NCBI RefSeq assembly: GCF_013408525.1
Contig: NZ_JACBZM010000001.1
Location: 2,294,001-2,358,000, forward strand
Length of the DNA: 64,000 bases
Direction of reading: 5' to 3'
Source: Nocardioides aromaticivorans
GTDB lineage: Bacteria > Actinomycetota > Actinomycetes > Propionibacteriales > Nocardioidaceae
The position numbers and the translations under genes are program-made. The notes beneath the pieces are model-generated. The model was not told the DNA's origin. It ran no database searches and saw only the letters and a program-made list of their open reading frames with translations. Shown here piece after piece: positions 51,627 to 59,975 of the stretch. Positions within the stretch are counted from its first letter, which is position 1. Every line of letters starts with the position of its first letter.

Positions 51627-52430
51627 GTGACCGACCAGCAGCCGAACCAGCAGCCGCAGACCAGGGTCCTCATCACCGGCGCCGCCTCCGGGCTCGGCGC
51701 GGCCTTCGCCTCGGCCTGGGAGGCCCGCGGGGCGCGGGTGCTCCGCACGGACCGGGTGGCGGACGAGTCAGCGGGCGAGCTCCGCCTCGACATCACCAGC
51801 GACGCCGACTGGGTGGCCGCGCGCGAGCACGTCGAGCGGGAGTGGGGCGGCCTGGACGTCCTCGTCAACAACGCCGGCATCGCGGGCGGCGGACGCCTGG
51901 ACGTGTCCGGGATCGACGAGTGGCAGCGGCTGGTGGACATCAACCTGCTCGGCGCGGTGCGGGGTACGGCGACCTTCACCCCGCTCTTCAAGCGGCAGGG
52001 CAGCGGCCGCATCGTCAACGTCGCCTCGCTGGCGGGCCTCGTGCACCCGGCCGGGATGGCCGGCTACAACGCGACCAAGGCGGCCGTCGTGGCGCTGACG
52101 GAGACCACGGGCCACGAGCTCGCGGCGCACGGGGTGACGGCGCACGTGGTGTGCCCGTCCTACTTCCGAACCAACCTGATGGCGGGTGTCGAGGGGCGCG
52201 ACGCGGCGCTGCAGCACGTGATGACGAAGCTCGTCGAGGACAGCCCGATCAGCGCCGACGACATCGCCACCGCGGTGCTCGACGCGATCGACGCCGGCAC
52301 GGAGCTGATCATCCCGGACGAGGCGGCCCGCGGGGCCTACCAGCTGAAGCAGGCCGACCGGGCGGCGTACGACGCGGTGATGCGGGCCCAGGCGCGCAAG
52401 CTCGACGTGATCGCCGAGAACGCCCGGTGA
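51627..52430 (+). CDS. SDR-family oxidoreductase
   Basis: A 267-residue NAD(P)-dependent dehydrogenase. Nucleotide loop TGAASGLG, NNAG, and the catalytic Ser with YNATK (Tyr/Lys). GTG 51627 overlaps nothing upstream. The next gene starts with a GTGA overlap, so it forms an operon with the APH-like kinase. The substrate is not readable; an acyl-CoA or ketone reductase is likely given its partner. Confidence 0.9.
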   Translation: MTDQQPNQQPQTRVLITGAASGLGAAFASAWEARGARVLRTDRVADESAGELRLDITSDADWVAAREHVEREWGGLDVLVNNAGIAGGGRLDVSGIDEWQRLVDINLLGAVRGTATFTPLFKRQGSGRIVNVASLAGLVHPAGMAGYNATKAAVVALTETTGHELAAHGVTAHVVCPSYFRTNLMAGVEGRDAALQHVMTKLVEDSPISADDIATAVLDAIDAGTELIIPDEAARGAYQLKQADRAAYDAVMRAQARKLDVIAENAR

Positions 52431-53476
52431 CCGCCACGGACGAGTCGCGCCCGGTCCGCGACGAGGACGCCTTCGACGTCGCGGCCGTCGCCGACTGGCT
52501 GGGCCGCGGGCCGATCGCCGAGGTGCGGCAGTTCCCCGGCGGCGCCTCCAACCTGACCTACCTGCTGCGGATGGCGGAGGGGCCGGAGCTGATCCTGCGC
52601 CGCCCGCCGGCGGGCACGAAGGCGAAGGGCGCGCACGACATGGGCCGGGAGTTCCGGATCCAGTCGGCGCTGGAGCCGGTCTTCCCGCAGGTGCCGACGA
52701 TGGTCGCGTACTGCACCGAGGAGGAGAGCCCGGTCGGCAGCGAGCTCTACGTCATGGAGCGGCTGCACGGGCTGATCCCGCGACGCGACTTCGGCTTCCC
52801 GGTGAGCCCGGAGCAGGCGAGCCGCCTGTGCGACAACGCGGTCGAGACCCTCGTGGCGCTGCACTCCATCGACGTCGACGCGGTCCCCGGGCTGGCGGCG
52901 CTCAACAAGGGCGAGGGGTACGTCGCCCGGCAGGTCGGCGGCTGGGTCAAGCGCCTCGACGACGCCCGCACCGACGACACGGGCGACTGGTCCGACATCA
53001 CCGGGTGGCTGGACGCCCACCAGCCCGCCGATGCCGGGTCGGCGATGATCCACAACGACTACCGCCTCGACAACATGGTCCTCGCCGCCGACGACCCCAC
53101 GCGGATCATCGGCGTCCTCGACTGGGAGCTCGCCACCGTCGGCGACCCGCTGATGGACCTCGGCTGCACGCTGTCGTACTGGGTGCAGGCCGACGACGAC
53201 GACTTCTTCCGGATGACCCGCCGCCAGCCCACGGCCGACCCCGGCATGTGGACCCGGCAGCAGGTCATCGACGCCTACCTCGAGCGGCGCGGCCTCTCCC
53301 TCACCCCCGAGGAGTGGCGCTTCTACGAGGTGTTCGGCCTGTTCCGGTTCGCCGTGATCGCGCAGCAGATCTGGTACCGCTACTTCCACGGCCAGACCAC
53401 CAACGAGGCCTATGCCGCCTTCGGCCCGGCCGTCGCGGGCTTCGAGGCGCGCTGCCGCCGGATCCTGGCGGGCTGA
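52427..53476 (+). CDS. APH/ACAD10-like phosphotransferase
   Basis: A 349-residue kinase-fold protein of the aminoglycoside phosphotransferase superfamily. Brenner motif IHNDYRLDNMVL (Asp211) and the metal motif VLDWELATVGDP (Asp232) are intact. It closely resembles the kinase part of ACAD10/11 and LvaA proteins. These phosphorylate hydroxyacyl-CoA intermediates. The SDR upstream would fit such a pathway. It is unlikely to be an antibiotic-resistance gene. Confidence 0.88.
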   Translation: MTATDESRPVRDEDAFDVAAVADWLGRGPIAEVRQFPGGASNLTYLLRMAEGPELILRRPPAGTKAKGAHDMGREFRIQSALEPVFPQVPTMVAYCTEEESPVGSELYVMERLHGLIPRRDFGFPVSPEQASRLCDNAVETLVALHSIDVDAVPGLAALNKGEGYVARQVGGWVKRLDDARTDDTGDWSDITGWLDAHQPADAGSAMIHNDYRLDNMVLAADDPTRIIGVLDWELATVGDPLMDLGCTLSYWVQADDDDFFRMTRRQPTADPGMWTRQQVIDAYLERRGLSLTPEEWRFYEVFGLFRFAVIAQQIWYRYFHGQTTNEAYAAFGPAVAGFEARCRRILAG

Positions 53477-53480
53477 CGCG

Positions 53481-54146
53481 ATGGGTGTGCTGCTGCTGGT
53501 CCGCCACGGCCAGGCGTCCTTCGGCGCCGACGACTACGACGTGCTCTCGGAGACCGGCTGGGAGCAGGGCCGCACGCTCGGCCGCTGGCTCGCCGAGCAC
53601 GGCCCGGTGCCCGGGTCGGTGGTGCACGGCGGGATGCGCCGTCACCGCGAGACGTGGGAGGCGATCGCCGAGGGCGCCGGGCTCGACCCCGCGTCCGGGA
53701 TCGACCACGACTGGGCGGAGTTCGACCACCTCGCCGTCCTCGCCCGCCACGGCGAGCTCACCGGCGCGACGATGGCGCACGACGTCGACCGCCGCGCCTT
53801 CCAGGAGCACTTCGAGGTCTCCACGGCCCACTGGGCGGCCGCCGGCGCGAGCGCCGGCTACCCCGAGCCGTACGACGCCTTCATCGCCCGCGCCCGCCGT
53901 GCGCTCGACGCCGCCGCGGCCCTGCCGGGCCCGGCGCTGGTGGTGACGTCCGGGGGAGTGATCGCGGCGCTGGCCGCGTCGCTCGTCGTACCGGAGGGCG
54001 GGGAGATCGGGCCGGTCTGGGCCCGCTTCAACACCGTCATCGCGAACACGTCGGTCACCCGGGTCATCGTCGGCTCGACGGGGGCCCGGCTGCTGACCTT
54101 CAACGAGCACCCCCATCTTCCGCGGGAACTGGTCACCTACCGCTGA
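53481..54146 (+). CDS. Histidine phosphatase family protein
   Basis: A 221-residue phosphoglycerate-mutase-like phosphatase. LVRHGQASFG holds the phospho-His (about residue 9), with later Arg in MRRHRETWEAI and a catalytic acid. The second His expected near the end (typically GHG) appears as TSGGVI, which lacks the usual His, so activity may be altered. It starts 4 nt after the kinase stop; same operon. Confidence 0.85.
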   Translation: MGVLLLVRHGQASFGADDYDVLSETGWEQGRTLGRWLAEHGPVPGSVVHGGMRRHRETWEAIAEGAGLDPASGIDHDWAEFDHLAVLARHGELTGATMAHDVDRRAFQEHFEVSTAHWAAAGASAGYPEPYDAFIARARRALDAAAALPGPALVVTSGGVIAALAASLVVPEGGEIGPVWARFNTVIANTSVTRVIVGSTGARLLTFNEHPHLPRELVTYR

Positions 54147-54275
54147 AGTTGCTGCCACCGAACCCCTTGACGCAGCGGTCCTTCCTGAGTTGGGTGTCGT
54201 GGGCGGAACGATCTCCGCACCGGCAGCTGCCCACAAGGCGAACGCCGTCCCTCTCGGATCTCGGAGGACCCATCG

Positions 54276-57200
54276 ATGCATGTCCTTGCCGCGGGCGTAC
54301 GACGCGCCCGCCGTCTCCGCTCCAGCCTGGTGATCGCCCCGGCCGCGATCCTCGGAGTGACGGTCGCGCTGGGTGCTCCCGCGCTGGCCGACGACCCCGG
54401 TGACCCGGGTCCCGGCGCCTCCGACGGCGCGGGCCTGAGCGCCGACAAGACGGACCTGACGCGCTACAAGGCCGGTCGCTATGTCGTGATGCTGGCGGCT
54501 CCGCCCGCCTCCACGGCCGACCAGACCCGGGCCGGCGCCGGTGAGCAGTTCGACGCGCGCGGGGCCGGCGTGGCGGCGTACACGAAGAAGCTGCGCGCGT
54601 CGCACGACAGGCTCGGCAGTGACCTCGGCTTCGACGTGAAGCGGCACTACACGATCTCGGCCAACGGCTTCGTCGCCGACCTGACCGCCAAGCAGGCCAC
54701 CGAGCTGGCGACCGACCGCCGCGTGCTGACGGTCCAGAAGGACTCGATCGTCTACGCCGACACCTGGAACACCCCCGACTTCCTCGGCCTGACCGGCAAG
54801 AAGGGCGTCTGGAAGCAGGTCGGCGGCGAGCGCAAGGCCGGTGACGGCGTCGTGGTCGGCGTCATCGACTCCGGCATCTGGCCCGAGTCGAAGTCCTTCC
54901 GGGGCGCGCCGCTCACGGCCGACCCGCAGGGCAGGTGGGGCACCAAGATCACCGGCGCGGTGACGTCGATGAGGAAGTCCGACGGCAACCTCTTCCGCGG
55001 GCTGTGCCAGGCGGGCGAGGAGTTCGAGGTCAGCGACTGCAACAGCAAGCTGATCTCGTCGCGCTACTTCGTCGAGGGCTACGGCGAGGCACGCACCATC
55101 GACGAGGACTACATCTCGCCCCGTGACGGCAACGGCCACGGCTCGCACACCGCGTCCACCGCCGCGGGCGGCCGGGTCGACGACGTGACCACCGAGGGCG
55201 TCGACTTCGGCTCGGTCAGCGGCATCGCCCCGGCCGCGAAGATCTCCGTCTACAAGGCCCTCTGGGCGACCGAGGACGGCCGGGCGTCCGGTACGACGTC
55301 CGACCTGGTCGCCGCGATCGAGCAGGCCGTGACCGACGGCGTCGACGTCCTCAACTACTCCATCTCGGGCCCGACCGACACGGTCCTCGAGGCCGCGGAG
55401 ATCGCGTTCGAGGGCGCGGCCGAGGCCGGCGTCTTCGTCGCGGCCTCCGCCGGCAACAGCGGCCCGGGCGCCTCGACCGTCGCCCACAACAGCCCGTGGG
55501 TGACGACGGTGGCCGCGAGCACGCACACCAGCTTCGAGAACACCGTCGTGCTCGGCAACGGCCAGAAGATCGTGGGCGCGTCGATCAGCAAGACCGCCCT
55601 GCCGGACACGAAGCTCGTGGATGCCGGCGACTCCGGCAACGGCTCGCACTCGGCCAGCGACACGGCCCTGTGCGCGCCCGACAGCCTCGACCCCGCGAAG
55701 GTCGGCGGCACGATCGTGGTCTGCCAGCGCGGTGTCTACGACCGGGTCGCCAAGAGTGCCGAGGTGCAGCGCGCGGGCGGCGTCGGCGTCGTCCTCGCGA
55801 ACATCAGCGAGGGCAGCCTGGACGCCGACTTCCACGCCGTGCCGACGATCCACGTCTCGGACGCCGACGCACCGAAGGTCTACGACTACCTCGACTCGGC
55901 CGGCGCCTCCGCCACCGCCCGCTTCGAGCTCGGCAACCTCTCCGGCACGGTGACCCCGGTGCCGCAGATCGCCGGCTTCTCCTCGCGTGGCCCGGCCGCG
56001 TCCGACGACAGCGACCTGCTGAAGCCGGACATCTCCGCGCCCGGCGTCAGCGTGCTGGCCGCCGTCGCGCCGCCGTCCAACCACGGCCGCGACTACGACC
56101 TCTACTCCGGTACGTCGATGTCGGCTCCGCACATCGCGGGCCTGGCCGCGCTGATCCAGGGCGTCCACCCGCGCTGGGAGCCGATGAAGATCAAGTCGGC
56201 GATGATGACGACCGCGACCGACCTCAAGAAGTCCGACGGCAGCCGGTCGAACGACCTGTTCGCGCAGGGTGCCGGCCACGTCAACCCGCGGGCGTTCCTC
56301 GACCCTGGCCTGTTCGTCCTCTCGGACTGGGAGCAGTGGTACGGCTACATCACCGGGCTCGGCCTCGACACGGGGGTGCCCGCGATCGAGCCGAACGCCG
56401 TCAACCTGCCGTCGCTGGCCGAGGGCCACGTGATGACGTCGGTGACCCTGGCGCGCACCTTCACCGCGGCCCGCAAGGGCACGTGGCGGGTCAGCGTCGA
56501 CGTCCCCGGGTTCAAGGCGAAGGCGAGCAGGTCGTCGGTGTCGGCCCGACAGGTCGGGCAGTCGACCAAGGTCGACTTCACCTTCGAGCGCACCAACGCG
56601 CCGCTGAGCCAGTGGGCCTTCGGGCACGTCACGCTGACCGGTCCGACCACCGTGCGGCTGCCCGTCGCGCTGCGGCCGGTCTCGGTGAAGGCGCCGACGT
56701 CGGTCACCGGCACGGGCGTCGACGGCTCGACCGAGGTGCCGATCACTGGTGGCTTCACCGGCGACCTGCAGGTCTCGCCGGCGGGCCTGGTCAAGGGGCA
56801 GACCTCGGAGGGCTCGCTCGCGGTGGGTGCCTACACCCTCGAGTGCGTGACCATCGGCGAGGGCAACGACCTGGCCCAGTTCGACCTCGTCGCGCCGGAC
56901 CAGACCAGCGACCTCGACATGTACGTGTACGCCGCCGAGTCGTGCGACCCGTCGACGATCTTCGCCGTCGCGGGTGAGGCGGCGACGCCGTCGCCCGGTG
57001 AGACCTTCTCGCTCGAGGGGGCGCCGGCGGGCACCTACATCGTCGAGGTGGACGCGTTCGCGGCCGGTGACCAGGGCGCCCCGGTGCCGTGGTCGCTGCG
57101 GGTCTACGACCTCGGCGGCTCGCCGTCGGTCGGCGACCTGGCCGTCGAGCCGAACCCGGTGCCGGTGACCACCGGTGCCGATGCGTCCTTCGACGTGACG

Positions 57201-57299
57201 TGGAGCGGGCTCGACGCCGACGCGCACTACTTCGGCCTGCTCGGGTACGACGGCGCGCCGAACTCGACGTTCGTCTACGTCGACACCACCACGCCGTAG
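54276..57299 (+). CDS. Secreted subtilisin-like serine protease (S8)
   Basis: A 1007-residue exported protease. Signal peptide about 1-38, inhibitor I9-like propeptide about 65-160, and the catalytic domain with Asp198 (VIDSGIWPES), His288 (GNGHGSHTAST) and Ser614 (GTSMSAPHIAGL). A PA-type insert sits at about 430-560. Fn3-like and two beta-rich domains follow, and the C-terminus lacks any anchor, so it is probably released. Length and layout match plant-like/actinobacterial subtilases. A perfect terminator hairpin follows. Confidence 0.95.
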   Translation: MHVLAAGVRRARRLRSSLVIAPAAILGVTVALGAPALADDPGDPGPGASDGAGLSADKTDLTRYKAGRYVVMLAAPPASTADQTRAGAGEQFDARGAGVAAYTKKLRASHDRLGSDLGFDVKRHYTISANGFVADLTAKQATELATDRRVLTVQKDSIVYADTWNTPDFLGLTGKKGVWKQVGGERKAGDGVVVGVIDSGIWPESKSFRGAPLTADPQGRWGTKITGAVTSMRKSDGNLFRGLCQAGEEFEVSDCNSKLISSRYFVEGYGEARTIDEDYISPRDGNGHGSHTASTAAGGRVDDVTTEGVDFGSVSGIAPAAKISVYKALWATEDGRASGTTSDLVAAIEQAVTDGVDVLNYSISGPTDTVLEAAEIAFEGAAEAGVFVAASAGNSGPGASTVAHNSPWVTTVAASTHTSFENTVVLGNGQKIVGASISKTALPDTKLVDAGDSGNGSHSASDTALCAPDSLDPAKVGGTIVVCQRGVYDRVAKSAEVQRAGGVGVVLANISEGSLDADFHAVPTIHVSDADAPKVYDYLDSAGASATARFELGNLSGTVTPVPQIAGFSSRGPAASDDSDLLKPDISAPGVSVLAAVAPPSNHGRDYDLYSGTSMSAPHIAGLAALIQGVHPRWEPMKIKSAMMTTATDLKKSDGSRSNDLFAQGAGHVNPRAFLDPGLFVLSDWEQWYGYITGLGLDTGVPAIEPNAVNLPSLAEGHVMTSVTLARTFTAARKGTWRVSVDVPGFKAKASRSSVSARQVGQSTKVDFTFERTNAPLSQWAFGHVTLTGPTTVRLPVALRPVSVKAPTSVTGTGVDGSTEVPITGGFTGDLQVSPAGLVKGQTSEGSLAVGAYTLECVTIGEGNDLAQFDLVAPDQTSDLDMYVYAAESCDPSTIFAVAGEAATPSPGETFSLEGAPAGTYIVEVDAFAAGDQGAPVPWSLRVYDLGGSPSVGDLAVEPNPVPVTTGADASFDVTWSGLDADAHYFGLLGYDGAPNSTFVYVDTTTP

Positions 57300-57317
57300 C
57301 CGCGGCGTACGCACGCA

Positions 57318-57351
57318 GGAAGGGGCCCGGTCGACCGACCGGGCCCCTTCC
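57318..57351 (+). terminator. Perfect hairpin after the S8 protease
   Basis: GGAAGGGGCCCGGTC (57318-57332), loop GACC, and the exact complement 57337-57351 give a 15-bp stem. It lies 18 nt after the stop. No T-run. Confidence 0.85.
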
Positions 57352-57608
57352 GCGTCCGGGGGTTCACACAGGCCGGGGTCGACTGTGAAGGTGCCCTCCC
57401 TAGCGTGGGCCCCGGGCCGAGCACCGCCACGGCCCGCGCGGAAGACCCCGGGTGGCGGTGGGCGGTCACGGGGATCCCCCTCCACGCGACCGAGCTGCCC
57501 GGGGATCGTCGCGGCCGGTGCTCACCGGGCCTGGCGAGTCGGTCGGAGGACCCATGGGGACAACCGGACCTCCGACCGGCCCGTCGAGCCGGAACAGGGC
57601 CGCCCGGC
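57352..57608. other. 257-bp gap without genes
   Basis: With the terminator this makes a gene-free gap of 309 bp. It has an inverted repeat GGTCGGAGG (57541-57549) and CCTCCGACC (57569-57577) with a 19-nt loop, 31 bp past the stop of the minus-strand SDR, which may form its transcript end. I see no promoter, gene or repeat-family member in the rest. Confidence 0.6.
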
Positions 57609-58382
57609 TCAGATGAGCTTCTTCAGCACGCCCAGCGGCGCGTGCTTCATCACCGGCGCCATCGCCGCCCACGGCAGCGGCGGCACGCAGGCGTCGGCGA
57701 CCTCCTTCTCGATCGCGGCGACCATCGCCTGCACGCCCTTCTCGGTGGAGGACATCAGTGGCGTGGACTGCTCGACCTTGTCGTTCATCTCCGAGCGGAT
57801 GTAGCCCGGGTAGAGCACCGTGACCTTGATCCTCTTCTGCAGCCTCGTCCCGTGCAGCTCGGTCCGCAGGCCCTCGGCGAGGTGGGCGACGCCGGCCTTG
57901 GTCGCGGCGTAGGTCGTCATCGCCGACGGCATCCCCCGCATCGCCGACATCGACGACACCATCACCAGGTGGCCGGCCTCCTGCGCCCGGAAGACCTCCA
58001 TCGCGGCCTCGGTCTGCGCCAGGGCCCCGACGAAGTTGGTCATCGCGGTCTCGAGGTTGGCCTCGAACCGGCCGGTGCCGAGCCTCGCGCCCTTGCCGAG
58101 CCCGGCGTTGACGGCGACCCGGTCGAGCCGGCCGAGCTCGTCGCGCAGCTCGCCGAAGACGCGGAAGACCGCGGCGTGGTCGGTCACGTCGAGCGCGCGG
58201 ATCGCCACCCGCCGCTCCGGGTGGGCCGCGAGGATCTCGGCGCGCAGCTCCTCGAGGCGCTCGGTACGACGGGCGGCCAGCGCGACGTCGTACCCCTTGG
58301 CGGCGAACTGGCGGCCCATCTCGGCGCCCAGGCCGCTGGAGGCACCGGTGATCAGGATCGTCTTCGCTCCGCCTGAGGTCAT
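57609..58382 (-). CDS. SDR-family oxidoreductase, PadR-linked
   Basis: A 257-residue NAD(P)-dependent short-chain dehydrogenase. TGASSGLGAEMG nucleotide loop, VNAG, and the Ser-Tyr-Lys site (VMVSSMSA and YAATKAG). ATG 58382 gives MTSGGAKTILITG. The gene is divergent from the PadR regulator, with a shared 30-bp palindromic operator between them, so it is probably repressed by PadR. Substrate unknown. Confidence 0.9.
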   Translation of the reverse strand: MTSGGAKTILITGASSGLGAEMGRQFAAKGYDVALAARRTERLEELRAEILAAHPERRVAIRALDVTDHAAVFRVFGELRDELGRLDRVAVNAGLGKGARLGTGRFEANLETAMTNFVGALAQTEAAMEVFRAQEAGHLVMVSSMSAMRGMPSAMTTYAATKAGVAHLAEGLRTELHGTRLQKRIKVTVLYPGYIRSEMNDKVEQSTPLMSSTEKGVQAMVAAIEKEVADACVPPLPWAAMAPVMKHAPLGVLKKLI

Positions 58383-58416
58383 GCCGGGAGTGTGGCAGGG
58401 CTCGACAGCGCGAGGC

Positions 58417-58446
58417 ATACCGGGTATACATGTCCATACCCGGTAT
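58417..58446. promoter_or_regulatory. PadR operator, perfect 11-bp inverted repeat
   Basis: ATACCGGGTAT (58417-58427) and ATACCCGGTAT (58436-58446) are exact inverted repeats with spacer ACATGTCC. The site lies between the divergent SDR and padR genes, 22 bp before the PadR ATG. Confidence 0.8.
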
Positions 58447-58468
58447 GTATCCCATCGCGGAGGCACGA

Positions 58469-59116
58469 ATGTCCGTCAAGCACGCACTCCTGGCGCTGCT
58501 CGAGCAGAAGCCCATGTACGGCTATCAGCTGCGCGTCGAGTTCGAGCAGCGCACCGGCACCACCTGGCCGCTGAACGTCGGGCAGGTCTACACGACCCTG
58601 ACCCGGCTCGAGCGCGACGGCCTGGCGGCCGCCGAGGGCGAGGACGCCGAGGGCCACGTGGTCTACCGGATCACCGACGCCGGGCGGGCCGAGGTCGCGA
58701 CCTGGTTCACGACGCCCGTCGCCCGCACCCAGCCCCCGCGTGACGAGCTGGCGATCAAGCTGGCCCTCGCGGTGACCGTGCCCGGCGTCGACGTCGGCAC
58801 CGTCATCCAGCAGCAGCGCAGCGCGACGATGGCCGCGCTGCAGGACTACACCCGGCTCAAGCGGCAGGCCGGAGCCGCGACCGCGGCGGAGCCGGCCGAC
58901 CTCGCGTGGAGCCTGGTGCTCGACTCGCTCGTCTTCGGCGCCGAGGCCGAGATCCGCTGGCTCGACCACTGCGAGGCGCGCCTGCGACGGGCGTCGCTCG
59001 AACTTGGACGACGAAACTCACGCCTGGACGATGAAACTTCGTCGTCCAACCGTGAGTTTCACCGGCCGGCCGGTGAAACTCCCACCTCGGGCGCGTCCGA
59101 GCGGAGCGCCCGATGA
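58469..59116 (+). CDS. PadR-family regulator with repeat-derived C-terminus
   Basis: A 215-residue regulator. The N-terminal winged helix reads KHALLALLEQKPMYGYQLRVEFEQRTG, then NVGQVYTTLTRLERDGLA, as in PadR subfamily 1. The C-terminal helical domain ends near residue 178 (HCEARLRRASLE). The last 36 or so residues are encoded by the family A repeat (59005-59085) plus a short tail and do not look like PadR sequence. ATG 58469 has GGAGG at 58459-58463. It probably represses itself, the divergent SDR and the ABC genes downstream. Confidence 0.92.
   Translation: MSVKHALLALLEQKPMYGYQLRVEFEQRTGTTWPLNVGQVYTTLTRLERDGLAAAEGEDAEGHVVYRITDAGRAEVATWFTTPVARTQPPRDELAIKLALAVTVPGVDVGTVIQQQRSATMAALQDYTRLKRQAGAATAAEPADLAWSLVLDSLVFGAEAEIRWLDHCEARLRRASLELGRRNSRLDDETSSSNREFHRPAGETPTSGASERSAR
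59005..59085. repeat. Palindromic repeat family A, copy 2, inside padR
   Basis: 81 bp, 77/81 identical to 49025-49105. It sits in the reading frame of padR and replaces or extends its 3' end. The internal inverted repeat and the ACCGGCCGGCCGGT palindrome are retained. Confidence 0.85.
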
Positions 59117-59250
59117 TCGGCGGCCTCGTCGACCAGGCCCGGCGCCTCGACCGCGCCGAGCGCCGCTGGCTCGCCGACGCACGCGACCGGCTGCGTCGTA
59201 CCCGCACCATCGCGGCGGTGGCCGCGACCACGAAGGAGACCGACCGATGA
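59113..59250 (+). CDS. 45-residue basic microprotein, PadR-ABC operon
   Basis: MIGGLVDQARRLDRAERRWLADARDRLRR-like helix with many Arg, then a short hydrophobic TIAAVAAT stretch. Its ATG overlaps the PadR stop and its stop overlaps the ABC ATPase ATG, so it is translated within the operon. No family known to me. Its position suggests an accessory peptide for the ABC system. Confidence 0.55.
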   Translation: MIGGLVDQARRLDRAERRWLADARDRLRRTRTIAAVAATTKETDR

Positions 59251-59975
59251 GCGCCACCGATGCCGTCCTGCGAATGGCCGACGTCAGCCGGGTCCACGGC
59301 TCCGGGGCCAACGAGGTGCACGCCCTGCGCGGGATCTCCTTCGCGGCGTACCCCGGCGAGCTGGTCGCCGTGATGGGTCCGTCCGGGTCCGGCAAGTCCA
59401 CGCTGCTGACCCTCGCCGGCGGACTGGACCGGCCGACGTCCGGGACGGTGACGGTCGAGGGCACCGACCTCGACCGGCTCAGCCTCGACGGTCGCGCCCG
59501 GATGCGGCGTACGTCGATCGGCTACGTCTTCCAGGGCTTCAACCTGATCCCGGCGCTGACCGCCGCGGAGAACGTCGCCCTGCCCCGCGAGCTCGACGGC
59601 GCCTCCGCCAAGGAGGCGCGCGCCCAGGCGAGGCAGGCGCTGGAGGAGGTCGGGATCGGCGAGCTCGCCGACCGGTTCCCCGACGACATGTCCGGGGGCC
59701 AGCAGCAGCGGGTCGCGATCGCGCGGGCGGTCGTCGGCGAGCGGCGGCTGATCCTCGCCGACGAGCCCACCGGCGCGCTCGACACCGAGACCGGCGAGGA
59801 GATCCTGCGCCTGCTGCGCGCCCGCTGCGACGCCGGCGCGGCCGGGGTCCTGGTGACCCACGAGGCCCGCCACGCGGCGTGGGCGGACCGGGTGGTCTTC
59901 CTGCGCGACGGCGTCGTGATCGACGAGAGCGGTTCGGCCCCGGTCGAGCTGCTCACCGAGACCGCGGTTAGCTGA
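59247..59975 (+). CDS. MacB/LolD-type ABC ATPase
   Basis: A 242-residue ATPase of the lipoprotein/macrolide exporter group. Walker A GPSGSGKST, Q-loop FQGFNLIP, signature MSGGQQQRVAIARAV, Walker B LILADEPTGALD and the H-loop VTHEARHA are present. It is coupled to the FtsX-type permease gene by a TGATG overlap and probably shares the PadR operon. Confidence 0.95.
   Translation: MSATDAVLRMADVSRVHGSGANEVHALRGISFAAYPGELVAVMGPSGSGKSTLLTLAGGLDRPTSGTVTVEGTDLDRLSLDGRARMRRTSIGYVFQGFNLIPALTAAENVALPRELDGASAKEARAQARQALEEVGIGELADRFPDDMSGGQQQRVAIARAVVGERRLILADEPTGALDTETGEEILRLLRARCDAGAAGVLVTHEARHAAWADRVVFLRDGVVIDESGSAPVELLTETAVS

Noticed and set aside
52427..53476. Aminoglycoside-resistance kinase
   Set aside because: The fold is shared, but sequence resembles ACAD10/LvaA-type kinases and the neighbours are metabolic.
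57405..58376. Plus-strand frame over the gap and the PadR-linked SDR
   Set aside because: No domain or ribosome site; it runs opposite the well-supported SDR gene.
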